From: Verrucomicrobiota bacterium
GTDB taxonomy: Bacteria > Verrucomicrobiota > Verrucomicrobiia > Chthoniobacterales > SZAS-18
NCBI GenBank assembly: GCA_018240025.1
Contig: JAFEGM010000040.1
Span: forward strand, 1 to 64,000
Length of the DNA: 64,000 nt
Direction of reading: 5' to 3'
Made by a program: the position numbers and the translations under genes. Positions 41,818 to 49,329 of this stretch are shown here, one piece after another; the stretch's first letter is position 1; each line of letters starts with the position of its first letter. The notes under the pieces were generated by a model. It was not told where the DNA came from. It saw only the letters and a list, made by a program, of their open reading frames with translations, and did not search any database.

Positions 41818-44800
41818 ATGCCACGCCCGGCCGAGTTTTTGATCCTCTTTCTCGCACTTGGCGTGAGCCCGGTGCCGGCGCAGACCTGGCAGCAGAATGC
41901 CAACGGCCAGAGCGCGACCGACGCCTGCGGCAACGGCATCGTCTTCCCGAACAATCGCAACTGGAGCCAGCAGCTCGTGACGGCCACCTGCGGCCAGCCG
42001 CCGATGAGCTACACGGCGCAGCCGAGCAACTGGTCGACCCCGCAATATCCGAACAGCCTGCAGGCGCTGGTGACCCTGGACGGGCCGAGTGTGACGTTGG
42101 CCGATGTGGAGGTGCAGTTCGAGACGCTGACCATCGGCCCGTCCGGCGGCCTGAATCTCGATGCCACGGGACGACTGACCGGCAAGAACCTCACGCTGCA
42201 GCGCGATGTCACCATCGCGCGCGAGAACACCCAGCCGGGCACGAAAGGCGAAATCCATCTATCGGGCGGCACGATCGCCAAGACCGGCGGCACCGGCACA
42301 GCGAGTTTCGATGGCACCACGGGCGGCGGCGTGGCCCTGCATCTCAAGGACACCACCGTCCGAGTGCTGACCGGCAAGCTCGTCCTCCCCGGACGTGGCT
42401 CGGTGCGCGGACTGACGGTGGCGGCGGGCTCGGTCGACCTGACAGGCGGACAATCCGGGGCCATTTGGAGCGGTACGTTGACGGGCTTGAGCGGAACTCG
42501 AACGCTCCTCAGCGGCGGAGAAATCCGGCTGACAGATGCGGACCTGACCTTGCAGTTTCCCACCGGATTCGCTGTGGCCGGCGAATGGAGCGGCGGCTCG
42601 TTCGTCGGCAGCGGCGCAGCCGGGGCAGGAATCCTGCGCAACACGGGCATCTGGACCCTGACCGAACCGACCCTGAAGAGCTTGGTGCGGCTGAACGTAC
42701 AGAACTCCGGCACGCTCGAAATCCGGGCCGGTACGCTGGGTCTGACGGACGGGAGCGAGTTGCGCAATTCGGGGACCTTGATCCTGTCCAGGTCCGACGG
42801 GTTCAGCGGGCAGCAGTCCTCGATGGTCCGCATCGCAGGCGGCGTCGGCCTCCCGCCGCGCGTGGTCAACACTGGGACATTCATCAGGTACGGGTCTCCC
42901 GAAGAGGTGCTCGCCCCTGACCTCGAATTCATCAACGATCGTGGAACGGTGAGGGTGGGATACGGCCGACTGACCATCCGCAACGGATTCCTTCTAGGCG
43001 GAAGCTACGTTGCTTCCGGCACCCTCACTTTTGGGGGAATCAACGGGCTGGTGTCCATGGCCGATACGCTGACCGGCAGCGGAAACAATGAAGGCGTCGT
43101 TTTCGTCGGTGGCACCTTCCTTGCCCGCTCCACCGACCTGCAGGGACAACCCCTGCCCCCGGTGGTGCTGAACTTCCCCAACCCGACCTTGCGGTGGCAA
43201 GGCGGGACCTTCGCCAGCGACAACGGCGCGGAGATCACCAATACGGGCACGATCAATGCCTTCGAAGCCAATCCGTTGAACATCGCAACGCCCTTCCACA
43301 ACGACGGAACGATCTACCTCGACGGGTTCATCACGGTGGCGCCCGGACTGACCTTTCGAAATTCCGGTACCCTCCTCCCAGCGGGAGCTGGAGGCCGCCC
43401 CAGCGGGCTCGCAGCAGGCGTCGGTGCCGGCAGCGTCGCCACCCTCGAAAACACGGGCTCCATCGCCCCTCTTTCCCTCGCCGTCTTTCGCCTGCCTGTG
43501 CGCAATTCTGGAGAGGTCCTGGCGGATGGCACTTCCATCGAGTTTCAAGCCGGCTTCACGCAAACCGACGGCGTCATCTACCTGGCACGCGGAGGTCGCA
43601 TCACCAGTACCGGCGCACCATTGGTCTTTCTGGGCGGGACGCTCCGTGGAACCTTGCAGGGCGGGATCGGGACCATCGTGGGCAACATCGAGCAGCGCGG
43701 CCCGCTCGAACTGGGCCGATTCGGAGGCGGCACGCTCGCCCGCCTGACGGTGCAGGGCGACTTCACGCAAATCGGAGCTCCGCCTTTGACCGTGCATCTC
43801 GGAGGCGCCACGGCCAATGAATACGGCCGGCTCGACATCACCGGCACGGCCACCTTGGCGGGCGCGCTCACCGTCAATCTGGTGGGCGGATTCAAGCTTC
43901 GCGCGGGCGATGTTTTCACCATCTTCCAAGCGGGTGCGATCAGCGGTGCGTTCTCCAGCGTCACCCTTCCGCCCGGCGTGCGCGGGCAGGTGACGGTCAG
44001 CGGCGGTGCCCTCACCCTCCGCATCACCGCCGCCCCCGCCGCGGCGAGCCTGGTCAATCTTTCGACCCGCGGCCGCGTAGAGACGGGCGACAACACCATG
44101 ATTGGCGGTTCCGTCATCGGCGGCTCCGCCCCGAAAAGGGTACTGGTGCGCGCAATCGGGCCGTCACTCACGGCCTTCGGCGTGATCGGCGCACTGGCCA
44201 ATCCGCAGCTGCGGCTGGTCAGTTCTGAAACCCAGGCGACCGTCGCAGAGAACGACGACTGGCGCGGCACGCAGCAGGCGGAGATCACCGCCTCCGGCTT
44301 CGCTCCGACCGACCAGCGTGAATCGGCCCTCATCGCCACCCTCGCGCCGGGCGCCTACACCGCCCTCGTGACCGGCGTGGGGGGCGAAATGGGGGTGGGC
44401 CTGCTCGAGGTCTACGACTTGGAGAGCGGCGCGCGTGAGACCTCGAGACCGATCAATGTCTCGACCCGCGCGCGCGTGCTGACCGAGAGCGGTGTGCTCA
44501 TCGGTGGATTTGTCGTGGAAGGCACCCGACCGCGCCGGGTTCTCGTGCGCGCGCTCGGCCCGAGCCTGACGGCTTTTGGCGTGCAGGGTGCCCTGGCCGA
44601 TCCCGTCCTGGAACTCAAGAACGCCACCGGCACGACCTTGGCCAGCAACGACAGCTGGGCGACGAACCAGGCCAGCGAGATCACAGAAACTGGTTTGGCC
44701 CCGCAGAACAGTGCCGAAGCGGCCATCGTCCTCACGCTCGAGCCCGGCGCGTACACGGCCATCGTCCGGGGCGCAGCCAGCACCACCGGAGTAGGCTTGG

Positions 44801-44823
44801 TCGAAGTCTACGATCTGGAGTGA
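41818..44823 (+). CDS. Very large secreted beta-rich protein with two C-terminal Opitutaceae-type modules
   Basis: The 1001-residue product has a signal peptide (MPRPAEFLILFLALGVSPVPAQ). A long body of irregular beta strands rich in Thr, Gly, Asn follows, including repeated RNSGTL-type turns, which suggests a right-handed beta-helix or autotransporter-passenger-like stalk. Residues about 745-1001 carry two copies of a module of about 125 residues that begins with NLSTRGRV or NVSTRARV and ends VGLLEVYDLE or VGLVEVYDLE. These modules are frequent at the ends of Opitutaceae surface proteins. There is no PEP-CTERM motif, membrane anchor or translocator barrel. The chosen ATG is at the signal peptide. 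Surface or secreted polymer-binding is likely, but the ligand is unknown. Confidence 0.85.
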   Translation: MPRPAEFLILFLALGVSPVPAQTWQQNANGQSATDACGNGIVFPNNRNWSQQLVTATCGQPPMSYTAQPSNWSTPQYPNSLQALVTLDGPSVTLADVEVQFETLTIGPSGGLNLDATGRLTGKNLTLQRDVTIARENTQPGTKGEIHLSGGTIAKTGGTGTASFDGTTGGGVALHLKDTTVRVLTGKLVLPGRGSVRGLTVAAGSVDLTGGQSGAIWSGTLTGLSGTRTLLSGGEIRLTDADLTLQFPTGFAVAGEWSGGSFVGSGAAGAGILRNTGIWTLTEPTLKSLVRLNVQNSGTLEIRAGTLGLTDGSELRNSGTLILSRSDGFSGQQSSMVRIAGGVGLPPRVVNTGTFIRYGSPEEVLAPDLEFINDRGTVRVGYGRLTIRNGFLLGGSYVASGTLTFGGINGLVSMADTLTGSGNNEGVVFVGGTFLARSTDLQGQPLPPVVLNFPNPTLRWQGGTFASDNGAEITNTGTINAFEANPLNIATPFHNDGTIYLDGFITVAPGLTFRNSGTLLPAGAGGRPSGLAAGVGAGSVATLENTGSIAPLSLAVFRLPVRNSGEVLADGTSIEFQAGFTQTDGVIYLARGGRITSTGAPLVFLGGTLRGTLQGGIGTIVGNIEQRGPLELGRFGGGTLARLTVQGDFTQIGAPPLTVHLGGATANEYGRLDITGTATLAGALTVNLVGGFKLRAGDVFTIFQAGAISGAFSSVTLPPGVRGQVTVSGGALTLRITAAPAAASLVNLSTRGRVETGDNTMIGGSVIGGSAPKRVLVRAIGPSLTAFGVIGALANPQLRLVSSETQATVAENDDWRGTQQAEITASGFAPTDQRESALIATLAPGAYTALVTGVGGEMGVGLLEVYDLESGARETSRPINVSTRARVLTESGVLIGGFVVEGTRPRRVLVRALGPSLTAFGVQGALADPVLELKNATGTTLASNDSWATNQASEITETGLAPQNSAEAAIVLTLEPGAYTAIVRGAASTTGVGLVEVYDLE

Positions 44824-44890
44824 TCGTCACCAAATGGGAGGTCGCACCCCGACCCTTCTAACCCGGATTGCATTCTGACGTGGAGACACC

Positions 44891-45262
44891 ATGAGCAATC
44901 CCGTATTCTATGTTGAAATACCGGTCGACGACCTTGACCGAGCCGTCGCCTTCTACGCGAGCGTGTTCGCCTTCGAGCTGGAGCGACAGAGCATCGACGG
45001 GAACGAGATGGCCCTCTTTCCCTTCGAGGCGGGAACGGAAGGTGCGACGGGGGCGTTGGCCAAAGGGGAGAGCTACAAGCCGGCCAAGGATGGGGCGCGG
45101 GTCTATTTTTCCACCACCGATCTCGACGCCACCTTGGCCCGAGCCGTGGCGGCCGGGGGGCAGATCCTCTACCCCAAGACCGACGTGGGTGCGTACGGCT
45201 TCGTGGCGGAGATCGAAGACTCCGAGGGGAACCGCATTGCCCTCCACATGAAGAAGCAATGA
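44891..45262 (+). CDS. VOC-family protein (glyoxalase/bleomycin-resistance fold)
   Basis: This 123-residue protein has the paired beta-alpha-beta-beta-beta motifs of the VOC superfamily: PVFYVEIPVDDLDRAVAFYASVFAFELER, ALFPFEAG, GARVYFSTTDLDATLARAVAAGG and FVAEIEDSEGNRIALH. VOC proteins range from glyoxalases and dioxygenases to antibiotic-binding proteins, and small ones like this act as dimers. Nothing nearby points to a substrate. The closest match in style is the 'YdhR/glyoxalase-like' cytosolic group. The ATG start lies 67 bases after the large secreted protein gene. Confidence 0.88.
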   Translation: MSNPVFYVEIPVDDLDRAVAFYASVFAFELERQSIDGNEMALFPFEAGTEGATGALAKGESYKPAKDGARVYFSTTDLDATLARAVAAGGQILYPKTDVGAYGFVAEIEDSEGNRIALHMKKQ

Positions 45263-45289
45263 GGCCGTCCGGCTCCAGTGCGGGAAGTG

Positions 45290-45340
45290 GATGGACCATT
45301 GCCGGGCGCGGACCCCGCCGGCATCATGGAATGGTCCATC
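45290..45340. other. Extended hairpin downstream of the VOC gene
   Basis: GATGGACCATT (45290-45300) pairs perfectly with AATGGTCCATC (45330-45340). Inside the loop, GCCGG/CCGGC forms a second stem. No T-run follows, so termination is unlikely. It may be a protein-binding site or an mRNA processing structure. Confidence 0.4.
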
Positions 45341-45462
45341 GAACTTTCCGTGGTCGGAGATAAGTCGCCTCCTGCAAGCCGGGCTGGATGCTCCCATGGA
45401 GCCTCGGCGATCGGCGGACCCTCATTGATCCCGAACCGCCGATCTCCCGGCGCAGGCGCGCC

Positions 45463-45756
45463 CTACTTCTGCTCGCGCAGACGTTCGGCTTCCTTCTTCG
45501 CAGCCTCGGCGGCCGCCTCGGCCGATTCCTTGGTGGCTTCGGCGCGCGCTTCGCCGGCCCGCTTGGCGGCGGCGGCGTCCTCTTCGGCGCGCTTCTTGGT
45601 CTCGGCAGCCAGACGCTCCAGGCGTTGGGCCTCGGTTTCGAGCGCTTCCTTGCGGTTCTTCTCCTGTTTGGAATCGCAGGCACCGAGCGCGAGCGTCGAG
45701 CCCGCAAGTGCGAGGGTCAGCCAAAGACGGGGGACGAGGCGAAATGGCAGCTTCAT
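45463..45756 (-). CDS. Small coiled-coil lipoprotein
   Basis: The 97-residue protein has a lipoprotein signal ending in LALGAC, with the cysteine at the expected acylation site. The mature chain is almost pure Lys/Glu/Ala helix (QEKNRKEALETEAQRLERLAAETKKRAEE...), so it should be a single long coiled coil. Such Lpp-like lipoproteins may tether or space the outer membrane. The ATG at MKLPFRLVPRL is favoured by the signal peptide. A longer upstream part of the frame is shadow. Neighbours (VOC protein, CPBP protease) give no hint of a specific role. Confidence 0.8.
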   Translation of the reverse strand: MKLPFRLVPRLWLTLALAGSTLALGACDSKQEKNRKEALETEAQRLERLAAETKKRAEEDAAAAKRAGEARAEATKESAEAAAEAAKKEAERLREQK

Positions 45757-46002
45757 GCCGTGCTTTCGCGCGTCAGGGCTGGGGCGGCTGTTTGCCGCCG
45801 ACAAACGCGGCCCTGTCGAGGTGCGGGCACGAGCAGGATGTCGCCTGAAGTTGCGGTGAAATGGTCGCAGACCATCTTGCCGCTGCGCGCCACAGTGGCT
45901 GCCGCTGTCCCCAGCGGCTGAACCTCGCTCCGGCCCGGCATCAGCATCCCGGCGCGGTGCTCCGCGGCGCAAGCTCTGCCCTTGAGGACAAGGGCAGCCA
46001 CT

Positions 46003-46884
46003 TTAGCTCGCCCCGTACAGCGCCATCCGCACCAAGCTCGCGGAATTGAACGCCATGTGCAGGGCGATGGGGGCGAGGATGGAGCCGGTGAACTCGTAGG
46101 CGAGGGTGAGGCAGAGGGCGAGGACGAAGAGGCCGCCGAGGGCGGGGACGCTGCCGTGGACGAAGGCGAAGAGGGCGGCGTTGAAGACCATGGCGGCGGC
46201 CATGCCGCCGTAGCGCTTGGCCACGCCGTAGATGATCCCCCGGAAGAAGACCTCCTCGGCGATGGGAGCGACGATGGCGGCGCTCAGGCAGATGAAGAGG
46301 CGCTCGGTGCCGTTGGCGGCGAGGAAGAAATCGACCAGGGGCTGCAGCTCCTTCGGGTCGCTGGCCAGCTTCTGGGTCAGGAGCGAGGCGGCGCCGACGA
46401 GGGGCCAGCTGCAGAAGGCGAAGAGGAGGCCGAGGGCGAAGATGAGCAGGTAGCGGTCGCGATCGAGCCCGAAGAGGATCCGCAGACCGTGGCCATTGCC
46501 GTTCACCGAGCCGACCACGATGAGGAAAATGACGCCCGTGAAGATCACGGTGATGACCAGGGCCTGCACCGTCATTTTCAGCGGCGGACCGTCGTAGGTG
46601 AAGCCGAGGAAGCCCTGCAACCCGTAGTAGGCGCCGACCACGAAGGCGGCGATCGCCTCCGCCCGGCCGAAGCGCTCGACCTCCACCTGCGCGCCGCCCG
46701 GAGCGAAGATGCGCGTGGCGGCAAACGCCATCACCACCGCGCCAAAGGCGAGCCAGGCGTATTCGAGCAGGGTGATTTTTTCCGCGGCAGCGGCGGCGGC
46801 GAGCAAAAGCGACACGCCGTCGGTTAGCGGCGGAAACGAACGGGTGCAAATCGCCTCTGCGGCACCGGGGGAAAGAAGCTCCAA
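46003..46884 (-). CDS. CPBP-family intramembrane metalloprotease
   Basis: This protein of about 293 residues has around seven to eight membrane helices. It carries all three CPBP (Rce1-like) motifs: EEVFFRG (Glu210, Glu211, Arg215), FVHG (His243) and HMAFN (His276, Asn280). Members include CAAX proteases and bacteriocin self-immunity proteins. The best start codon is TTG (MELLSPG...), but an internal GTG at residue 24 is also possible. The CAAGATT-word repeat 46880-47044 abuts this start, so the 5' end has no clear conventional promoter. Confidence 0.85.
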   Translation of the reverse strand: MELLSPGAAEAICTRSFPPLTDGVSLLLAAAAAAEKITLLEYAWLAFGAVVMAFAATRIFAPGGAQVEVERFGRAEAIAAFVVGAYYGLQGFLGFTYDGPPLKMTVQALVITVIFTGVIFLIVVGSVNGNGHGLRILFGLDRDRYLLIFALGLLFAFCSWPLVGAASLLTQKLASDPKELQPLVDFFLAANGTERLFICLSAAIVAPIAEEVFFRGIIYGVAKRYGGMAAAMVFNAALFAFVHGSVPALGGLFVLALCLTLAYEFTGSILAPIALHMAFNSASLVRMALYGAS

Positions 46885-47044
46885 GATTCAAGATTCAAGA
46901 ATCAAGGAAGGGGCAAGCTGCAGGGGGTAAGGAAGGGGTCAGCGTGGGACACTCGTGCCTCCGAACACTCCTCCCATTCCCTCGCCCCCGATTTCCCTCT
47001 GTTCCCTTTCGCGGCTTCGCCCCCTTCGCGCCTTCGCGTGAACC
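46880..47044. repeat. CAAGATT/CTTCGC word repeat, left flank of the two-component operon
   Basis: Begins with CAAGATTCAAGATTCAAGAA words and AATCAAGGAAGG, and ends with CTTCGCGCCTTCGCGTGAAC near 47044. The same order of words, without exact matching in between, occurs beyond the other end of the operon (49125-49275). Its left edge touches the CPBP gene's start codon. Confidence 0.65.
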
Positions 47045-47058
47045 TCCGGCTCGACTCC

Positions 47059-48390
47059 TCAGGCTGCCGCCCCCACCGGGAGGCGCACGCGGAAGCAGGC
47101 GCCGCCGCCTTCGGCCGGGCCGGCTTCGATGCGACCGCCGTGGGCCTCGACGATGGCCTTGCAGATCGACAACCCCAGGCCGCCGCGACCCTTGGCACCG
47201 CCGGTGCGGGAGGGATCGCCCCGATAGAACCGCTCGAAGATGTGCGGCAGGTCGCGCTCGGAAATGCCAGGGCCGTCGTCCGCCACCTCCAGCACGGCCT
47301 GATCGCCGTCGAGGCGGGTGGCCAGCCGGACCACGCCGCCGGGCCGACCGTGCTGGACGGCATTGGAGAGGAGGTTCGCCGCCACCTGGCCGAAGCGGGT
47401 GGCATCGACCCGACAAGGCGCCGGCGCGAGCTCGCGCTGCAGGGTGACGTTCCGTTCGGCCAGCAGCGGACCGAGCAGCTCGGCGGCCTCGCGCGCCACT
47501 TCGGCCAGGTCGCCGGCGGCGGGCTTGAGGCCGTGCTTGCCGGCATCGAGCCGCGCCAGTTCGAGGAGCGATTCGATCAGCCCGCGCATCCGGCGGGCGG
47601 CGCGCTGGGCCGTGCCCATGGCTTCCCGATACTCCTCCGGCGTGCGTTCGCGGGCCAGGGTCGTCTGCGCCTGGGTCAGGATGATGCTGACCGGCGTGCG
47701 CAGCTCGTGGGCCGCGTCGGAAGTGAAGCGCACCTGCTGGGCGAAGGCCGCCTCCAGCCGCGCGAAGGTGGTGTTCAGCACCTCTGCCAGGGCGCTCAGC
47801 TCGCTGGCCTGCCCGGCGGTGGGAATGCGCTGCGAGAGGTCGCCGCTGGTGATGCGCGCAGCGGCGGCGCCGATGTCCTCGATCGGCCGAATCGCGCGCG
47901 TGGCGATCCACCAGCCGCCGATCAGCCCGAGCGCGACCGTGGCCACCGCGCTGCCCGCCAGCGTCAGCGCGAGCTTGCGCAGGGCGGCGGCGTCGGGCTC
48001 GAGCGAGCAATTGACCAGCACGCATTCCCCCGTGCCCAGCCAGCCGAAGGCCTCGCGGAGCCCGTCGCGATCACGCGGCGTGACGGCGTCGCGCGGCGGC
48101 ACCTCGGTCGGAAAGCGGCCGTCGACCGAGCGCGCGTAGAGCTCGCCGTTCGGCCGCCAGATGATGTAGTGGAATCTGCGCCCGCCCTCGCCCAGCGCCA
48201 GCTCGCGGCGGGTCGAGGTCTGCATTCCGACCGCCAGCATGGAGACGCGCTGGATCAGCTCCTGGTCCGTCTCGCGCAGCTGCCGCGCCCGCTCCAGCGT
48301 GTAGGCGGCGAAGGCGAAGGCGGTCACCAGCGCGATCAGGATCGCGCCGTACCACGCCTGCAGACGCCAGCGGAGAGAGCGGAAAAACAC
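47059..48390 (-). CDS. Sensor histidine kinase
   Basis: The 443-residue protein is a classic membrane sensor kinase. Two transmembrane helices (11-33 and 139-164) enclose a periplasmic sensing region of about 105 residues. A HAMP domain follows (about 160-213), then the HisKA domain with the phospho-acceptor His228 in FTSDAAHELRTPVS, and an HATPase domain with NLLSNAVQHGRPGG, DDGPGISERDLP and GRGGLGLSI. The start is GTG. It lies 27 bases downstream of its partner response-regulator gene. The periplasmic region gives no clear ligand clue. The order and family type resemble copper/heavy-metal (CusS) and related sensors. Confidence 0.95.
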   Translation of the reverse strand: MFFRSLRWRLQAWYGAILIALVTAFAFAAYTLERARQLRETDQELIQRVSMLAVGMQTSTRRELALGEGGRRFHYIIWRPNGELYARSVDGRFPTEVPPRDAVTPRDRDGLREAFGWLGTGECVLVNCSLEPDAAALRKLALTLAGSAVATVALGLIGGWWIATRAIRPIEDIGAAAARITSGDLSQRIPTAGQASELSALAEVLNTTFARLEAAFAQQVRFTSDAAHELRTPVSIILTQAQTTLARERTPEEYREAMGTAQRAARRMRGLIESLLELARLDAGKHGLKPAAGDLAEVAREAAELLGPLLAERNVTLQRELAPAPCRVDATRFGQVAANLLSNAVQHGRPGGVVRLATRLDGDQAVLEVADDGPGISERDLPHIFERFYRGDPSRTGGAKGRGGLGLSICKAIVEAHGGRIEAGPAEGGGACFRVRLPVGAAA

Positions 48391-48417
48391 GGCGGCGGAG
48401 AGGAAGGGCGGCGCCGC

Positions 48418-49071
48418 TCAGACCTCGATGCAATAGCCGTGGCCGCGGCGCGTGGTGATGAGATCGGGGCCGAGCTTTTTGCGCAGGTTGGAGACGTGCA
48501 CGTCGAGCAGATTCGAGAGGCTGTCGTCGTTCTCGTCGAAGAGATGGTCGTAGAGCGCGCTGCGGGTGACCACCTCGCCGCGGTGCAGCACGAGGTATTC
48601 GAGCAGAGCGTATTCCCGCGCGGTCAGCGCCACGCGCTCGCCCTCCGAGAAGACCAAACGCGCCGCGAGATCGAGCCGCACCACGCCGACCTCCACCACC
48701 GAGGTGGTCACGCTGGCCGTCCGGCGAATGAGGGCGCGCAGCCGGGCGAAGAGCTCATCCAGCTCGAACGGCTTCACGAGGTAGTCGTCGGCCCCCGCAT
48801 CGAGCCCCCGCACGCGGTCGGCCGTGGCGTCGCGGGCGGTCAGCAACAGCACCGGGGTGCGCTTCTGCTCGCGCAGGCGCTTGAGCACATTCCAGCCGTC
48901 CATGACCGGCAGCATGACGTCGAGCACGATGGCGTCGTAATCCCACGTCCGCGCCTTGTGCAGACCCTCCTCGCCGTCCTCGGCCACGTCCACCGCGTAG
49001 CCTTCCTCGCGCAACGCCTGGCTCATGCTGCGGAGCAGATCCGGCTCGTCCTCGACAACCAAAAGTCGCAT
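48418..49071 (-). CDS. OmpR/PhoB-family response regulator
   Basis: The 217-residue DNA-binding regulator has a receiver domain with the acidic pair in VVEDEPD, phospho-acceptor Asp51 in IVLDVMLP, a Thr in LLTARDAT and the Lys in YLVKPF. A winged-helix domain follows (EYLVLHRGEVVTRSALYDHLF, HVSNLRKKLG, HGYCIEV). It pairs with the adjacent kinase: the kinase gene follows after 27 bases on the same strand. The ATG start is preceded by the CAAGATT-word repeat that ends about 55 bases upstream, so promoter and any autoregulatory boxes must lie in this short gap. Confidence 0.96.
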   Translation of the reverse strand: MRLLVVEDEPDLLRSMSQALREEGYAVDVAEDGEEGLHKARTWDYDAIVLDVMLPVMDGWNVLKRLREQKRTPVLLLTARDATADRVRGLDAGADDYLVKPFELDELFARLRALIRRTASVTTSVVEVGVVRLDLAARLVFSEGERVALTAREYALLEYLVLHRGEVVTRSALYDHLFDENDDSLSNLLDVHVSNLRKKLGPDLITTRRGHGYCIEV

Positions 49072-49124
49072 GCGGGTCCATTAGCGAATGTCGCGCCGCA
49101 CGGAAAGGCCAAGAAGGACCCGGA

Positions 49125-49275
49125 GGGGAAGATTCAAGAATCAGGATGCAAGAATCAAGGAAGGCTGAAGGGGTAAGATCCAAGGAGAGGGACGACGCGC
49201 TTCCTTCACGCCACTCCCCTGCATTCTGCGCGCCTTCGCCTCCTTCGGGGCGGCGCGGAAACCTCCGGCCCGCGC
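49125..49275. repeat. CAAGATT/CTTCGC word repeat, right flank of the two-component operon
   Basis: Contains AAGATTCAAGAATCAGG and CAAGAATCAAGGAAGG, then CGCGCCTTCGCCTCCTTCG and AACCTCCGG. It has the same order of words as 46880-47044 on the other side of the two-component genes. Direct orientation on both sides would allow recombination between them. Confidence 0.6.
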
Positions 49276-49329
49276 CACTTCATCTCCACTAAAGGCACTC
49301 TGGGGCATTCTCCGCCCGTCCCACCACCT

